This document shows positions 54,620 to 64,000 of a stretch of 64,000 nt of DNA, piece after piece. Where the stretch lies: NCBI RefSeq assembly GCF_900115305.1, contig NZ_FOVW01000013.1, forward strand, positions 1 through 64,000, in the 5' to 3' direction. The notes under the pieces are model-generated. The model made no database searches. It was not told where the DNA came from and worked only from the letters and a program-made list of their open reading frames with translations. This stretch comes from Algoriphagus ornithinivorans (GTDB taxonomy: Bacteria; Bacteroidota; Bacteroidia; Cytophagales; Cyclobacteriaceae). The translations under genes and the position numbers were made by a program. Positions within the stretch are counted from its first letter, which is position 1, and each line of letters begins with the position of its first letter.

Positions 54620-56560
54620 TTACCCAATAACAATCCCTAGTTCCCGGTCGATTTCTACCTGAACTTTTTTCAAAGCAAAATAGATTTCCTGAAGCTCAAT
54701 GATCTCCTTTTCATCTAATTGCTGGGTTTCAGCATTTTTGATCTTTTGCTTGGCTTCTTCCATCATTTTTTTGACAAATTTCCTTTTCAGTCTCAAAATA
54801 GTTTTAAAGCCTGTTAAGGTTAGATCATCCTGCTCCTTATTAATAATAATTTGATGTCTTTCTTCCCAGTGCACAGATACTTCATACCTAGGACTGATCA
54901 AGTCAATCACTTCCTGCTTGACTTCTGCATCATCCAATGACAAAAAATAATCCACTCCTGAAATTTCATTTCTGGCAAGCCTCTCGCGATAGATTTTTAA
55001 AATTCTTGAATAAACAGGCGTCTCGAAATCCAATTCCTGGGTCTCGCTCAGTAAATAATCTGAAAGTTGCAGGTCCTGACCTTCCAATTTTTCCAAACCA
55101 TAATTCAACAAAAGCCTGATCATCTCCCGCTCTTGAAGCCTGAGAAGTTCAGAAAAAGAAGTTTGTTCTTGAGTTGGGAGGAAATTTTCAAAAGGTGTAT
55201 CAGCAGACTCTTCCTGCTCATTTTGCTTGCTATAGGCATCTTTCTGACTCTTGAGAAGCCCCTTGTTCAGCTCCGCGTGGACAATTTCCTCCTCTATATC
55301 CAAGAGACCAGAAGCTTCTTTCGCATACACGGAACGAACAATAGGATCTGGTATTTTCCCAATGCTTTGAACCACCTCACGGATTACCTCTGCTTTCCTG
55401 ATTGGATCCCGTTTGATTTCATCTTGGTACAAGCCAATTTTAAAGCCGATAAAGTCTTGGCTTTGACTATTTAAATATTCCTGAAAAGCCTTTGAGCCAA
55501 CTTTTCTGGAATAGCTATCCGGATCCTCACCTTCAGGGAAAACGACAGCTTTTACGTTCAAACCTCCTTCTAACAGCAAATCAATTCCCCGAAGAGATGC
55601 CTTGATTCCTGCTGAGTCTCCATCATATAAAACGGTTACCTGATTGGTAAAGCGCTTGATTAATTTGATTTGCCCATCTGTAAGCGAAGTGCCTGAGGAG
55701 GCCACCACATTCTCAATCCCAGACAAATGGAGAGAAATGACATCTGTATACCCTTCGACCAAATAGCAATTGTCCTGATCACGAATGGCCTTTTTGGCCT
55801 GATACATCCCATACAGCACATCACTTTTATGATATACTGCCGTTTCAGGAGAGTTGATATACTTGGGCTGGTTCTTATCTTTAGTCAGAATCCTTGCTCC
55901 AAACCCAATAGGTTTTCCACTGATATTGTGGATAGTGAATGTTACTCTGTTTCTAAACCTATCATACTTCCTATCAGGATCTCCTTCCTTTTGAAGTATG
56001 AGTCCTGCTTTGAGTAAAATATCTTCGGTGAAACCTGCCTTTTTTGCAGCATTTAAAAGATGATCCCATCCATTCAATGCATAGCCCAAATCGAATTTCT
56101 CAATGATGGCAGGCCCAAAACCCCTTTCTTTAAAATAACTAAGGCCTATGCTTTTTCCTTCTTCAGTTTGCAGGTTTTTTACAAAAAAATCTCTGGCAAA
56201 GCCTAAAGCGATCAAAAGACTTTCCCTTTCACTTTGAGCCTGCTCTTGCTCAGGAGTACGGGTTTCATCTTCCTCTACTTCGATTCCATACTTTCCAGCG
56301 AGGTGTTTGATCGCCTCCTGAAAGCCTATCCCTTCAATATCCATTACGAACTGAAGTGGATCGCCAGCCTTTCCGCAGCCAAAGCACTTGTAGATTTGCT
56401 TAGCTGGTGAAACCGAGAATGAAGGTGTTTTCTCACCATGAAAAGGACAGCAAGCCCAAAGGTTTTGGCCTTTTTTCTTGAGTGGAACATAATCAGAGAT
56501 GATCTCTTCTATGTCCATTCTTTCTTTAACCTTATCTGTGGTGAGTTTACTGATTCCCAT
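54620..56560 (-). CDS. dnaG: DNA primase
   Basis: A 646-residue primase that lays RNA primers for replication. CHC2 zinc finger near 35-65 (WACCPFHGEKTPSFSV and YKCFGCGKAGD), RNA-polymerase N-terminal domain with RFRNRVTFTIHNISGKPIGF, and TOPRIM with YLVEGYTDVISLHLSG and VTVLYDGDSAGIKAS. The C-terminal helicase-binding part is the diverged form common in Bacteroidota. It is divergent from mrp, with a -7-like box in the shared 156-base region. Confidence 0.96.
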   Translation of the reverse strand: MGISKLTTDKVKERMDIEEIISDYVPLKKKGQNLWACCPFHGEKTPSFSVSPAKQIYKCFGCGKAGDPLQFVMDIEGIGFQEAIKHLAGKYGIEVEEDETRTPEQEQAQSERESLLIALGFARDFFVKNLQTEEGKSIGLSYFKERGFGPAIIEKFDLGYALNGWDHLLNAAKKAGFTEDILLKAGLILQKEGDPDRKYDRFRNRVTFTIHNISGKPIGFGARILTKDKNQPKYINSPETAVYHKSDVLYGMYQAKKAIRDQDNCYLVEGYTDVISLHLSGIENVVASSGTSLTDGQIKLIKRFTNQVTVLYDGDSAGIKASLRGIDLLLEGGLNVKAVVFPEGEDPDSYSRKVGSKAFQEYLNSQSQDFIGFKIGLYQDEIKRDPIRKAEVIREVVQSIGKIPDPIVRSVYAKEASGLLDIEEEIVHAELNKGLLKSQKDAYSKQNEQEESADTPFENFLPTQEQTSFSELLRLQEREMIRLLLNYGLEKLEGQDLQLSDYLLSETQELDFETPVYSRILKIYRERLARNEISGVDYFLSLDDAEVKQEVIDLISPRYEVSVHWEERHQIIINKEQDDLTLTGFKTILRLKRKFVKKMMEEAKQKIKNAETQQLDEKEIIELQEIYFALKKVQVEIDRELGIVIG

Positions 56561-56576
56561 AATTTTTCCGAGTAAA

Positions 56577-56584
56577 CAAAGTTA
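56577..56584 (-). promoter_or_regulatory. Bacteroidota-type -7 box before dnaG
   Basis: TAACTTTG on the minus strand matches TAnnTTTG exactly, 16 bases before the dnaG ATG. A -33 TTG at ideal spacing was not found. Confidence 0.45.
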
Positions 56585-56716
56585 ATGTTCCCAGCCAAAT
56601 AGAAAGGACAAATGGAGAACTATTTGAGCACTGAGCTAGTTTAGTGAGTCATAGGAATAGGATTAGCTTCCAAAAGCGAAGTCTTAGCCCTAACTTGCAG
56701 CAAATTTTATTTACAA

Positions 56717-57811
56717 ATGCAGATTACCCAAGAAGCGATATTAAAAACACTTTCCAGAGTTCAGGATCCGGACCTTAAGCGAGATTTGGTGAGCTTGGGA
56801 ATGATACAGGACATAGAGATTTCCAGCGATGTAATCCGAATGAAAGTTGTCCTTACCACCCCTGCCTGTCCACTAAAGGAAGTCATTAAAAACAATTGTT
56901 TAGAAGCTTTGGAGGAGGATTTCGGAAAAGGAATCCAATGGGATCTACATATGACTTCTCAAGTAACCACCGTTCGGGACGCTACTCCAATCCTTCCTGA
57001 AGTTAAAAATATCATTGCAATAGCCTCTGGTAAAGGAGGAGTGGGAAAATCTACCACTGCTGTAAATTTAGCAGTTGCACTTTCAGAATTGGGAGCTAAA
57101 GTAGGCTTGATAGATGCTGATATTTCAGGTCCATCTATTCCTACCATGTTCAATGTAGAAGGAGAGCAACCTGCGGTAAAAAAAGTTGGAGATAAGAATG
57201 TGATCATTCCAGTCACTCAGTATGGAGTTAAGCTAATGTCTATTGGCTTTTTGACACCGGCCGAATCGGCAGTTGTCTGGAGAGGTCCTATGGCAAGTTC
57301 TGCTTTAAGGCAGTTTATTTCAGATGTGGATTGGGGAGAATTGGATTACTTGTTGATTGATCTACCTCCGGGGACCTCTGACATTCATTTAACCATGGTT
57401 CAAACAGTGCCGGTGACAGGTGCTCTGATTGTAACCACACCGCAAAAAGTGGCTTTGGCAGATGCTACTAAGGGACTTTCCATGTTTAGACAGCCACAAA
57501 TTAATGTTCCCGTTTTAGGTGTTGTTGAAAATATGGCTTACTTTACACCTGAAGAACTTCCTGACAATAAATATTACCTCTTTGGAAAAGAAGGAGGGAA
57601 AAAATTGGCAGAAAAGTATCAGGTACCGTTCTTAGGAGAAATACCAATAGTGCAGAGTATTAGAGAAAGTGGAGACACTGGTTATCCTGCGGTATTAAAA
57701 ACTGGAGTAACAAAAAATGCGTATATGGAATTGGCAGAATCACTTGCTAGACAAATTGCCATCCGAAACGCTCAGGAAAAGAAAACAGAAGTAGTAGAAA
57801 TAAAAGCATAA
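56717..57811 (+). CDS. mrp: Mrp/NBP35-family Fe-S cluster carrier ATPase
   Basis: A 364-residue P-loop protein. The N-terminal MIP18/DUF59 domain (~5-85, VQDPDLKRDLVSLGMI) is followed by the ATPase core with deviant Walker A ASGKGGVGKSTTAVNLA, LIDADISGPSIP and LPPGTSDIHL. It binds and hands on Fe-S clusters. The C-terminal CxxC usually seen in Mrp is not present in the expected position (VVENMAYFTPEELPDNKYY), which is a known variant. The NifU-domain gene follows 4 bases later, which fits a shared Fe-S role. Confidence 0.93.
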   Translation: MQITQEAILKTLSRVQDPDLKRDLVSLGMIQDIEISSDVIRMKVVLTTPACPLKEVIKNNCLEALEEDFGKGIQWDLHMTSQVTTVRDATPILPEVKNIIAIASGKGGVGKSTTAVNLAVALSELGAKVGLIDADISGPSIPTMFNVEGEQPAVKKVGDKNVIIPVTQYGVKLMSIGFLTPAESAVVWRGPMASSALRQFISDVDWGELDYLLIDLPPGTSDIHLTMVQTVPVTGALIVTTPQKVALADATKGLSMFRQPQINVPVLGVVENMAYFTPEELPDNKYYLFGKEGGKKLAEKYQVPFLGEIPIVQSIRESGDTGYPAVLKTGVTKNAYMELAESLARQIAIRNAQEKKTEVVEIKA

Positions 57812-57815
57812 TATA

Positions 57816-58064
57816 ATGCAGGCAGAATTACGAGAACAGATTGAATTTGCGTTGGATACCATCAGACCTTATTTGGAAGCCGATGGAGGTAATGTAAGAA
57901 TTGTGGAGTTGACCGATGATAAGGTTTTGAAAATTGAGATGTTGGGTTCTTGCGGGTCTTGTCCAATGTCTTCTATGACCTTGAAAGCGGGAGTAGAAGA
58001 TGCCATCAAACGTGCCATACCTGAAATTGTACGGGTAGAGGCTGTAAATCTTTCGATGGCCTAA
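57816..58064 (+). CDS. NifU C-terminal-domain Fe-S scaffold protein
   Basis: An 82-residue stand-alone Nfu domain. IRPYLEADGGNVRIVELTDD is the domain signature and GSCGSCPMSS the Cys-x-x-Cys that binds a 4Fe-4S cluster between two subunits. The tight link to mrp suggests the pair works together in cluster delivery. Confidence 0.93.
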   Translation: MQAELREQIEFALDTIRPYLEADGGNVRIVELTDDKVLKIEMLGSCGSCPMSSMTLKAGVEDAIKRAIPEIVRVEAVNLSMA

Positions 58065-58078
58065 TTCAAAAGAACTAA

Positions 58079-61000
58079 ATGAAGAGATTTTCCAGCTTTT
58101 TCAACAAAGCAACTATGCTCCTTTTAGGAGCTATTTTTGCATATACCTCAGCCAATTCTCAAAATTTCACCATTTCACCTTTGCCTGATTATTCAGGAAC
58201 GGCTAATTCAAAAAGTAATCATGCACATAATGAAAAATGTGCTCATGGTGTGCTGGAGGAAATGCTGGTGAAAGAAATGGGATACTTTGGCACCAAAGAT
58301 TTTTTTGAAAACTGGATAGACAGCAAAATAGAAGCACAAAGGAATCAACCACTTTCTATTGCAAGAACTCAAGAAGAGATAAGATTGATTCCTGTGGTGG
58401 TCCATGTGATTCATAACGGAACGCCCATCGGTCAGGGAGCTAATGTACCTTTATCACAAATCGAGTCGCAAATTAGAACTCTCAATGAGGACTTCAGGAG
58501 ATTAAATCAAGATGCTAACCGTACTCCAGCAGAGTTTTTACCGGTAGCCGCCGACGCCAAAATCGAATTTGTGTTAGCTAAGCAAGATCCTAATGGACTG
58601 CCAACCAATGGAATAGTAAGAATTCAAGGTCCCAAAACCTCTTATGCCCCACAAGATGCATCGCAGATTGGGCAGCTTAGTCAATGGAATCCGGACGAAT
58701 ACCTCAATATCTGGGTTGTGCCCTTAAACCAACCTTTTATTGGCTATGCTTCCTTTCCTGTTTCAGATTTACCTGGCTTAAATTTCTCCCCTGCCCCAGC
58801 AATTACCGATGGAGTTACAGTTGATTTCAGATTTTTTGGAAGTGGTGGAAATGCCATAGGAGCATCTCTGGGTAGAACAGCCACACACGAAGTTGGACAC
58901 TATTTCGGACTAAGACATATTTGGGGAGATGGAGGCTGTGGCGTAGATGATTTTGTGTCTGATACTCCAGAACAGGATAATTCAAATAATACCTGTAATG
59001 ACAATCCTTCCAGATTTAGCTGTGGATCTAATGATATGATCCAAAATTACATGGATTATACTCCTGATGCCTGTATGAATATTTTTACACGAGGACAGGT
59101 AGAAAGATTCAATGCGGTCTTAGCTAATAGTCCGAGAAGAAGGACTTTGGTAAATAATAGAGCTACGCAGGAGCCTGTTTTAGTGGATAGGGATTTAGCG
59201 ATTTCAAGAATTATTGAGCCGGGAAATTTTGCTTGTTCCCCTATCATCTCTCCTTCTGTACAAGTGAAAAATGCAGGGCAACAAACTATTACTTCAGCTA
59301 GAGTAGAATTGAGAAGAAATGGTTCTGTTATTGAAAGCAGAAGGTTTACTTTGAATTTGGTGACGGGAGCAGATGCTACTTTGAGTTTTAATAATTTCAA
59401 TCTTTTACCTGATGGAAATGAAGTAGAATTCAGAGTGGTTCAAGTCAATGATAATAGTGATGAAAACTCAGCAAACAATTCATTGACTTCCAGTCCAGTC
59501 TTGCAACAAGCTGCAAGTCTACCTTTAAGTTTGAATCTTGCTTCCATCCCGAGTTCCTGGTCAATCACCAATCCTGATGGATCTTTTACTTGGGAACCTA
59601 CCAGATTGACAATCTCGGGGACTCAACAAGATCTGATCTATATCCGGCATTACGAATATGAAGCTCCGGGTGAATTGGACTACTTTATCTCCCCTATCAT
59701 TGATTTGAGCGCCAATCCAAATGCGCAATTGGTATTTGAATTAGCCCATGCTCCTTACAATCAGCCGGGATTTCAGGATGACTTGATTGTGGCAGTTTCT
59801 ACAGATTGTGGGAATACATTTCAAATAGCGGATGCTACCTATGACAAATCTGGAGTTTCATTGGAAACCTCCAACCCTACATTAAATGAGTTTATTCCAA
59901 CTCAAAACAGTCAGTTTAGAACCGAATTAGTAAACCTTAGCCCATTTGCTGATTTAGGCCAAGTCAGAATTGCTTTCATTTCTGTTAATTCTTATGGTAA
60001 CAATATCTACTTGAGAAATATTAGAATTCTTAAGGAAGAGCAGTTCAAATACGAGTTGACCATGAATGAGGTAATTCTTCCTACACCGATTTCAGATGGA
60101 AGATACGAGGAAGAGGTAATTCGAGTGACTAATACAGGGAATCTTCCGGTTTCGCGATTTGTATTTACAAGAAGTATTAATGGCTCTTCTACTCAAGCTT
60201 TTGTTGCTGAGGGGGCTCCAGTAGCTCCTGGAGCAAGCTTTAATTTAACCGGAGGAAATTCTACTCGGGAAGGAGTCAATAGATTGAATTATGGAGTAAT
60301 ATTTCCAAATTTTGACCAAAACATAGGTAATGAGAGTGAGTTGGAAAGGTTTGTAATCGAGGATAGCCAAAACACCTTGGTTCCATGGAGACAAAACTTT
60401 AATTTCTCCACATCCATTGATCCTTGGAGAACAATCAACCCAGAGGAAAACAGGGACTCATGGAGGACAATCCCCACCAATAATTCCTCCAACAATGTCA
60501 ATGGAGTGCAGAACCCACAACCTGGGAATTCCTACTGGCTTGGATCTCCAATATTCAACTTATCCAATCGAACTCAGGCCTCTGTATTTTTCGATTATGC
60601 AGTTGGAGAGATGGCCCCTTCTACTCGATTGACGCTATTTGCCAGTTCTAATGCGGGAGAAACTTACATTCCTGTTTGGGAGGCAGTAGGAGAAGATCTA
60701 AGAACTACATCCGCAAATATAGCAAGCCCAAGTAATGCCTCTGACTTTAGAAGGGAATTCGTGAACCTTACAGAGTTCACAGGTAATGGAAACCAATCTG
60801 TCAGGTTAGCTTTTGCTCTTGATGCTGGAGAAGGATTTAATACTCCTATATATCTGGATAATATTGAGCTATTCCTGACTGCTAACCCACAGCCTGTAAT
60901 TCCAACAGAGGGCATGAGTATTCTTTATCCAAATCCTGCTTCCGACTACTTCAATATTGCATTTAACTTGCCTCGTTATGAAAACGTGACAATCCAGATT

Positions 61001-61156
61001 GTTTCGGCAAGTGGACAAGTATTGCAGCAAGTCGTATATCCTAACACATTGAACCAAACTTATTCTTTCAGCAGAGAGATTTTCCCTCCTGGATTTTATA
61101 TAGTCAGGATCAATAGCAATACGATCAGCGAGACAAAAAAATTGATAATTAATTAA
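58079..61156 (+). CDS. T9SS-secreted M43 (pappalysin-type) zinc metalloprotease
   Basis: A 1025-residue secreted protein. Signal peptide 1-28 (ANSQ). The protease domain has the extended zinc site ATHEVGHYFGLRHIWGD (His270, Glu271, His274, His280) and a Met-turn in NYMDYTPDACM. CARDB-like and MAM-like beta domains follow (IISPSVQVKNAGQQTITSA; SIDPWRTINPEENRDSWRTI). The type A sorting domain starts at SILYPNPASDYFNIAFNLP and ends in KKLIIN, typical for Type IX secretion. It likely cuts extracellular proteins; its substrate is unknown. Follows the NifU-domain gene by 14 bases, but a functional tie is unlikely. A terminator follows. Confidence 0.9.
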   Translation: MKRFSSFFNKATMLLLGAIFAYTSANSQNFTISPLPDYSGTANSKSNHAHNEKCAHGVLEEMLVKEMGYFGTKDFFENWIDSKIEAQRNQPLSIARTQEEIRLIPVVVHVIHNGTPIGQGANVPLSQIESQIRTLNEDFRRLNQDANRTPAEFLPVAADAKIEFVLAKQDPNGLPTNGIVRIQGPKTSYAPQDASQIGQLSQWNPDEYLNIWVVPLNQPFIGYASFPVSDLPGLNFSPAPAITDGVTVDFRFFGSGGNAIGASLGRTATHEVGHYFGLRHIWGDGGCGVDDFVSDTPEQDNSNNTCNDNPSRFSCGSNDMIQNYMDYTPDACMNIFTRGQVERFNAVLANSPRRRTLVNNRATQEPVLVDRDLAISRIIEPGNFACSPIISPSVQVKNAGQQTITSARVELRRNGSVIESRRFTLNLVTGADATLSFNNFNLLPDGNEVEFRVVQVNDNSDENSANNSLTSSPVLQQAASLPLSLNLASIPSSWSITNPDGSFTWEPTRLTISGTQQDLIYIRHYEYEAPGELDYFISPIIDLSANPNAQLVFELAHAPYNQPGFQDDLIVAVSTDCGNTFQIADATYDKSGVSLETSNPTLNEFIPTQNSQFRTELVNLSPFADLGQVRIAFISVNSYGNNIYLRNIRILKEEQFKYELTMNEVILPTPISDGRYEEEVIRVTNTGNLPVSRFVFTRSINGSSTQAFVAEGAPVAPGASFNLTGGNSTREGVNRLNYGVIFPNFDQNIGNESELERFVIEDSQNTLVPWRQNFNFSTSIDPWRTINPEENRDSWRTIPTNNSSNNVNGVQNPQPGNSYWLGSPIFNLSNRTQASVFFDYAVGEMAPSTRLTLFASSNAGETYIPVWEAVGEDLRTTSANIASPSNASDFRREFVNLTEFTGNGNQSVRLAFALDAGEGFNTPIYLDNIELFLTANPQPVIPTEGMSILYPNPASDYFNIAFNLPRYENVTIQIVSASGQVLQQVVYPNTLNQTYSFSREIFPPGFYIVRINSNTISETKKLIIN

Positions 61157-61160
61157 TGCT

Positions 61161-61196
61161 AAATAAGCCGAAGATGTACACTTCGGCTTATTTTTT
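61161..61196 (+). terminator. Rho-independent terminator after the metalloprotease gene
   Basis: AAATAAGCCGAAG / CTTCGGCTTATTT stem with a 6-7 base loop and a T run; a near-perfect hairpin starting 4 bases after the stop. Confidence 0.92.
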
Positions 61197-61227
61197 GCCT
61201 TTCAGAAAGCCTCCATATTTCCAATCT

Positions 61228-61258
61228 TTGGGTGCATGAAAAATCCCAATTATCTTTA
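61228..61258 (+). promoter_or_regulatory. Candidate promoter of the PASTA gene
   Basis: TTG at 61228-61230 and TATCTTTA at 61251-61258, 20 bases apart, resemble the Bacteroidota TTG-N19-21-TAnnTTTG promoter (last base differs). The start codon follows 17 bases later. Confidence 0.5.
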
Positions 61259-61275
61259 GGCATTAATATTTATAC

Positions 61276-62040
61276 ATGAGCACTTTCCAGTATTCCCTGA
61301 AAAAAATTCTTATCAACCTTGGCATTATCATAGGCATAGCAATTCTTTTGGGTTTTCTTTTCCTAAAAGTTTATCTTCCTATGTACACAAATCACGGCGA
61401 AACGGTGTCTGTACCGGATTTATCAGGATATACTTTTGATGAAAGTCAGGATATTTTAGAAAAGGCTGGTCTTAATTATCAGGTTTCTCCAGATTCCGGT
61501 TTCAACATGGATGAAAAACCTTTAGCGGTTTTGAAGCAAATCCCTCCAGCCAACGAACAGGTAAAAGGGGGAAGAAAAATTTATTTAACGCTTAATGCCC
61601 GAAATGCACCAATAATCAAGATGCCAAACTTGGTCAATATGCCGTTAAAGAACGTACAGGAAATACTAGCCAATATTGGGTTGGAAAGAGGAGAATTGAT
61701 ATACGTTCCTGACATTGGAGCAAATGTAGTATTGGAACAAAGATACAGGGGAGTAAGTATCTCCGAAGGGTTTGAGATTCCGAAAGGAGCAAAAATTGAT
61801 TTGGTTGTTGGCAACGGTTTGGGGAATCAGGTTTTAAATGTTCCTAGCTTAATCGGGATGGATGAAATTGATGCCGAATTCCTTATTTTAGGTTCAGGCC
61901 TTCGAGTAGGTCAAAAAACTTACATGAAAAATGATACGTTAGCATCAGGCAGGGTGTTTCGTCAGTCTCCTCCTGCTGAATCAATGGTGAAAACCGGCGA
62001 TATTATAGATCTTTGGATTTCCGGTGAAGGAAGTTTCTAA
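61276..62040 (+). CDS. Membrane-anchored three-PASTA-domain protein
   Basis: A 254-residue protein with one N-terminal membrane span (IIIGIAILLGFLFLKVYLP, ~14-34) and three PASTA domains (~45-107, ~110-178, ~183-254). VPDLSGYTFDESQDILEKAG, MPNLVNMPLKNVQEILANI and VPSLIGMDEIDAEFLI open the units. PASTA domains bind peptidoglycan fragments and are usually tied to a Ser/Thr kinase or PBP; here there is no catalytic domain, as is common in Bacteroidota. It is probably a periplasmic wall-sensing or scaffold protein. Confidence 0.9.
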   Translation: MSTFQYSLKKILINLGIIIGIAILLGFLFLKVYLPMYTNHGETVSVPDLSGYTFDESQDILEKAGLNYQVSPDSGFNMDEKPLAVLKQIPPANEQVKGGRKIYLTLNARNAPIIKMPNLVNMPLKNVQEILANIGLERGELIYVPDIGANVVLEQRYRGVSISEGFEIPKGAKIDLVVGNGLGNQVLNVPSLIGMDEIDAEFLILGSGLRVGQKTYMKNDTLASGRVFRQSPPAESMVKTGDIIDLWISGEGSF

Positions 62041-62046
62041 AACCAT

Positions 62047-63873
62047 ATGGGAAATAAACCCAATTTTTATGTTCTGATTTTTCTCCTTTTTATAGGCGCA
62101 GAGACCTCTTTTGCCCAATTAGTAGAATTGGGGACTGTTCCACACAAAAACTTCAAACCTCAGGTAGAGTTTGGGGCAAATTCGAGAATTACCAATACCA
62201 ACACTCTTCCATTTTGGGATGATTTTAGTCAAGGCATGGATACCTTGGCTTGGGTTTTCGAGGGAGCTTCCTATAGCGAAAGTATTGGAATCAATGCTCC
62301 TTCTGTAGGAGTCATTATTCTGGATGGAACTGACTCCAATGGAAAGCCCTATTCAAGACAAATTAGGGATCAAGGAGCCGGAGATTACCTGACTTCCCGT
62401 CCTTTTGATTTATCTACACTTTCAGTTGCTCAAAGTACAAGTCTCTTTTTAAGCTTCTTTTGGCAGGCTGGTGGAAGAGCTGAAATGCCCGATGAAAACG
62501 ACCGCTTGGTATTGCAGTTTCTAAACCGAAATGGACAATGGATCAGCGTTTGGGAAATATCCGGTGGACCAGAACGAGATCCTAACCAATTTTCTCAAGA
62601 ATCTGTGCAGGTCCTAGCCGACTTTCAGCATGAGGCTTTTCAGTTTCGATTTGTGAATTTCGGTCGCCTTTCAGGACCATTTGATACCTGGATTTTGGAT
62701 TATGTCTATTTGAATACAGGCAGAACTTTTAATCAATTAAGCTATTTGGATAGAGCCTTAACCCAAGCTAATGAATTGAAATTTGGGGATTACACGGCAG
62801 TTCCTGCGGTTTTCTCTTCTTCCCTACCCTCCTCTATCGGGTCTATTAAAAACGAATTTTACAATCTGGAAAATAGGTTTCGGGCAATGGAGTACTCTGT
62901 ATTAATTACCAATACAAATACTGGTGCTTCAGTTCCTATTAATTTAAACACCCCTTTCAACCCTGTTCCAACTGCCCTGGAAAGAAGGGGATTTTCAAGT
63001 AATTCACCATCTCAGGTACCTGCAATTTCCGAGGAAACAGATTTAGAAATAAAAACTTATTTAACCACAGGAGATAAAAGTCTCTTTGAAATCAACTCCG
63101 GTGACAGCACTTTTTTCAGCCAAGTAAATTATCGGGTCAATGATACGGTGACGACTCTTATTCCAATCAGGGATTTCTTTGCCTATGACGATGGAAGGGC
63201 TGATTATGCAGCTGGAATCAATCAGCGTTCGGGGATGCTTGCAGTTAAGTATCAAGTGGATCAGCCTGTCTATATCAAGGGGCTTACCATCAACTTTACA
63301 AACGCCGATCAAATAGATTTCCCTATAGATATCATGGTTTGGCAAAACCTGGATAATCAACCTGTTTTTAGAAGAGAGGAATTGATTCCATTTAAAAATG
63401 GAATTGACTCACTTACCTACTTCTCTTTGGACACCAACATACAGGTTACGGGGGAATTTTATGTGGGTTTTACCCAGTTTACCAATGATTTCATACACAT
63501 AGGTCTGGATAAGAATAATGATCAAGGTGATAAGATTTTTTATAATGTTAATGGTACGTGGGCAGAAAATACTGAAGTAAGAGGTTCGTTAATGATTAGA
63601 CCACATGTGAGTCTGGCTCCTCCTTTTGCTCAATCCGAAAATCCTTCAGAGATATTCAGAATCTACCCTAATCCTGTCGAAAATCAACTGAATATTGAGG
63701 GGAAATTTAGAGACATTAAGGTGTTCGATTCATTTGGCAGAGAGATTTTACTTGAGAGAGAATCGACAGAGCGAGGAGAAATCCTTAACTTTAGAGGTCA
63801 GAAGTCAGGAATTTATGTGCTCCACCTGCTTTCTGAAAAAGGAGCCGAATCGTTTAGAATTTTAGTGAAATAA
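62047..63873 (+). CDS. T9SS type A sorting-domain protein of unknown function
   Basis: A 608-residue secreted protein with signal peptide (GAETSFAQ). A jelly-roll-like region (~45-220, with LPFWDDFSQGMDTLAWVFEG) resembles domains in other Bacteroidota surface proteins. No catalytic motif was recognised. The C-terminal sorting domain begins at FRIYPNPVENQLNIEG and ends SFRILVK. It follows the PASTA gene by 6 bases and likely shares its transcript, so the two may act in the same envelope process, though that is inference. Confidence 0.82.
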   Translation: MGNKPNFYVLIFLLFIGAETSFAQLVELGTVPHKNFKPQVEFGANSRITNTNTLPFWDDFSQGMDTLAWVFEGASYSESIGINAPSVGVIILDGTDSNGKPYSRQIRDQGAGDYLTSRPFDLSTLSVAQSTSLFLSFFWQAGGRAEMPDENDRLVLQFLNRNGQWISVWEISGGPERDPNQFSQESVQVLADFQHEAFQFRFVNFGRLSGPFDTWILDYVYLNTGRTFNQLSYLDRALTQANELKFGDYTAVPAVFSSSLPSSIGSIKNEFYNLENRFRAMEYSVLITNTNTGASVPINLNTPFNPVPTALERRGFSSNSPSQVPAISEETDLEIKTYLTTGDKSLFEINSGDSTFFSQVNYRVNDTVTTLIPIRDFFAYDDGRADYAAGINQRSGMLAVKYQVDQPVYIKGLTINFTNADQIDFPIDIMVWQNLDNQPVFRREELIPFKNGIDSLTYFSLDTNIQVTGEFYVGFTQFTNDFIHIGLDKNNDQGDKIFYNVNGTWAENTEVRGSLMIRPHVSLAPPFAQSENPSEIFRIYPNPVENQLNIEGKFRDIKVFDSFGREILLERESTERGEILNFRGQKSGIYVLHLLSEKGAESFRILVK

Positions 63874-63875
63874 TT

Positions 63876-64000
63876 ATGGAAGATATTGACGTAAAAGAAC
63901 TGAAAGAAAGACTGGAGAAAAAAGACAAATTTCTTTTTTTGGATGTCCGGGAAGAGTGGGAATATGAAGATGATAATCTTGGAGCAAAAAATATCCCCTT
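63876..64000 (+). CDS. Rhodanese-like domain protein, N-terminal part (cut by window edge)
   Basis: Starts 2 bases after the previous stop with MEDIDVKELKERLEKKDKF and continues LFLDVREEWEYEDDNLGAKN, which is the opening of a rhodanese domain (LDVRE-x-WE motif). The active-site Cys loop lies outside the window. Confidence 0.85.
   Translation, partial: MEDIDVKELKERLEKKDKFLFLDVREEWEYEDDNLGAKNIP

Noticed and set aside
56717..58064. mrp and the NifU-domain gene as part of an SUF operon.
   Set aside because: No sufBCDS genes are adjacent; the neighbours are dnaG and a secreted protease.

Overview
The window reads as chromosomal DNA of a marine- or soil-type Bacteroidota, most like Cyclobacteriaceae/Algoriphagus. 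This is inferred from T9SS type A C-terminal sorting domains on three proteins, a SusE-type lipoprotein, a Bacteroidota-type Wzi, TAnnTTTG-like -7 boxes, weak Shine-Dalgarno signals and an AT-rich composition. No rRNA, tRNA or CRISPR array was found.

Layout. (a) 1-2.38 kb is a mobile-element scar: the tail of an IS3-type transposase, then an IS110-family transposase with a non-coding leader where a bridge RNA could lie, between two ~140 bp repeats. (b) 2.38-34.1 kb is a Wzx/Wzy-type capsule or exopolysaccharide locus read entirely leftward. It holds wza-like export protein, Wzc-like tyrosine kinase, manC, fcl and gmd (GDP-mannose to GDP-fucose), a second gmd-like gene, one intact and one doubly frameshifted flippase, a Wzy-like polymerase, glycosyltransferases, a methyltransferase, an acetyltransferase, a heparinase-like lyase, a two-domain dehydrogenase and Wzi. 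The 9.1-15.5 kb core is much more AT-rich than its flanks, like an imported serotype cassette. (c) 35.4-48.7 kb is an alpha-glucan utilisation locus: a GH13 lipoprotein, class II FBP aldolase, a T9SS-exported GH13 amylase and an orphan SusE-like binding protein, divergent from lacI, a GH31 alpha-glucosidase and a MalT-like MFS transporter. SusC and SusD are absent. (d) 48.9-64 kb is mostly housekeeping: a Ca3427-type binding protein, TPR histidine kinase, surE, ribBA, dnaG, mrp, a NifU-domain gene, an M43 metalloprotease, a PASTA protein, a T9SS protein and the start of a rhodanese gene.

Non-coding DNA is unusually structured. Several interspersed families built from short repeated words fill the intergenic spaces: CACGGAG, GTTCA, TTCGGTC, CTGCCAACTG, and long mosaic blocks of small hairpins. 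Three mosaic blocks lie just 3' of stop codons in the same polarity, and their hairpins keep pairing by compensatory changes. Two families have entered coding sequence: gmd carries ~24 extra in-frame codons made of GTTCA words, and fcl ~32 extra codons made of a CTGCCAACTG repeat.

The most promising undescribed element is a ~87-nt leader that directly precedes the start codons of both the GH13 lipoprotein gene and the FBP aldolase gene. Both copies fold into the same 11-bp outer stem and 5-bp inner hairpin, which suggests a cis-acting RNA linking glucan breakdown with glycolysis.
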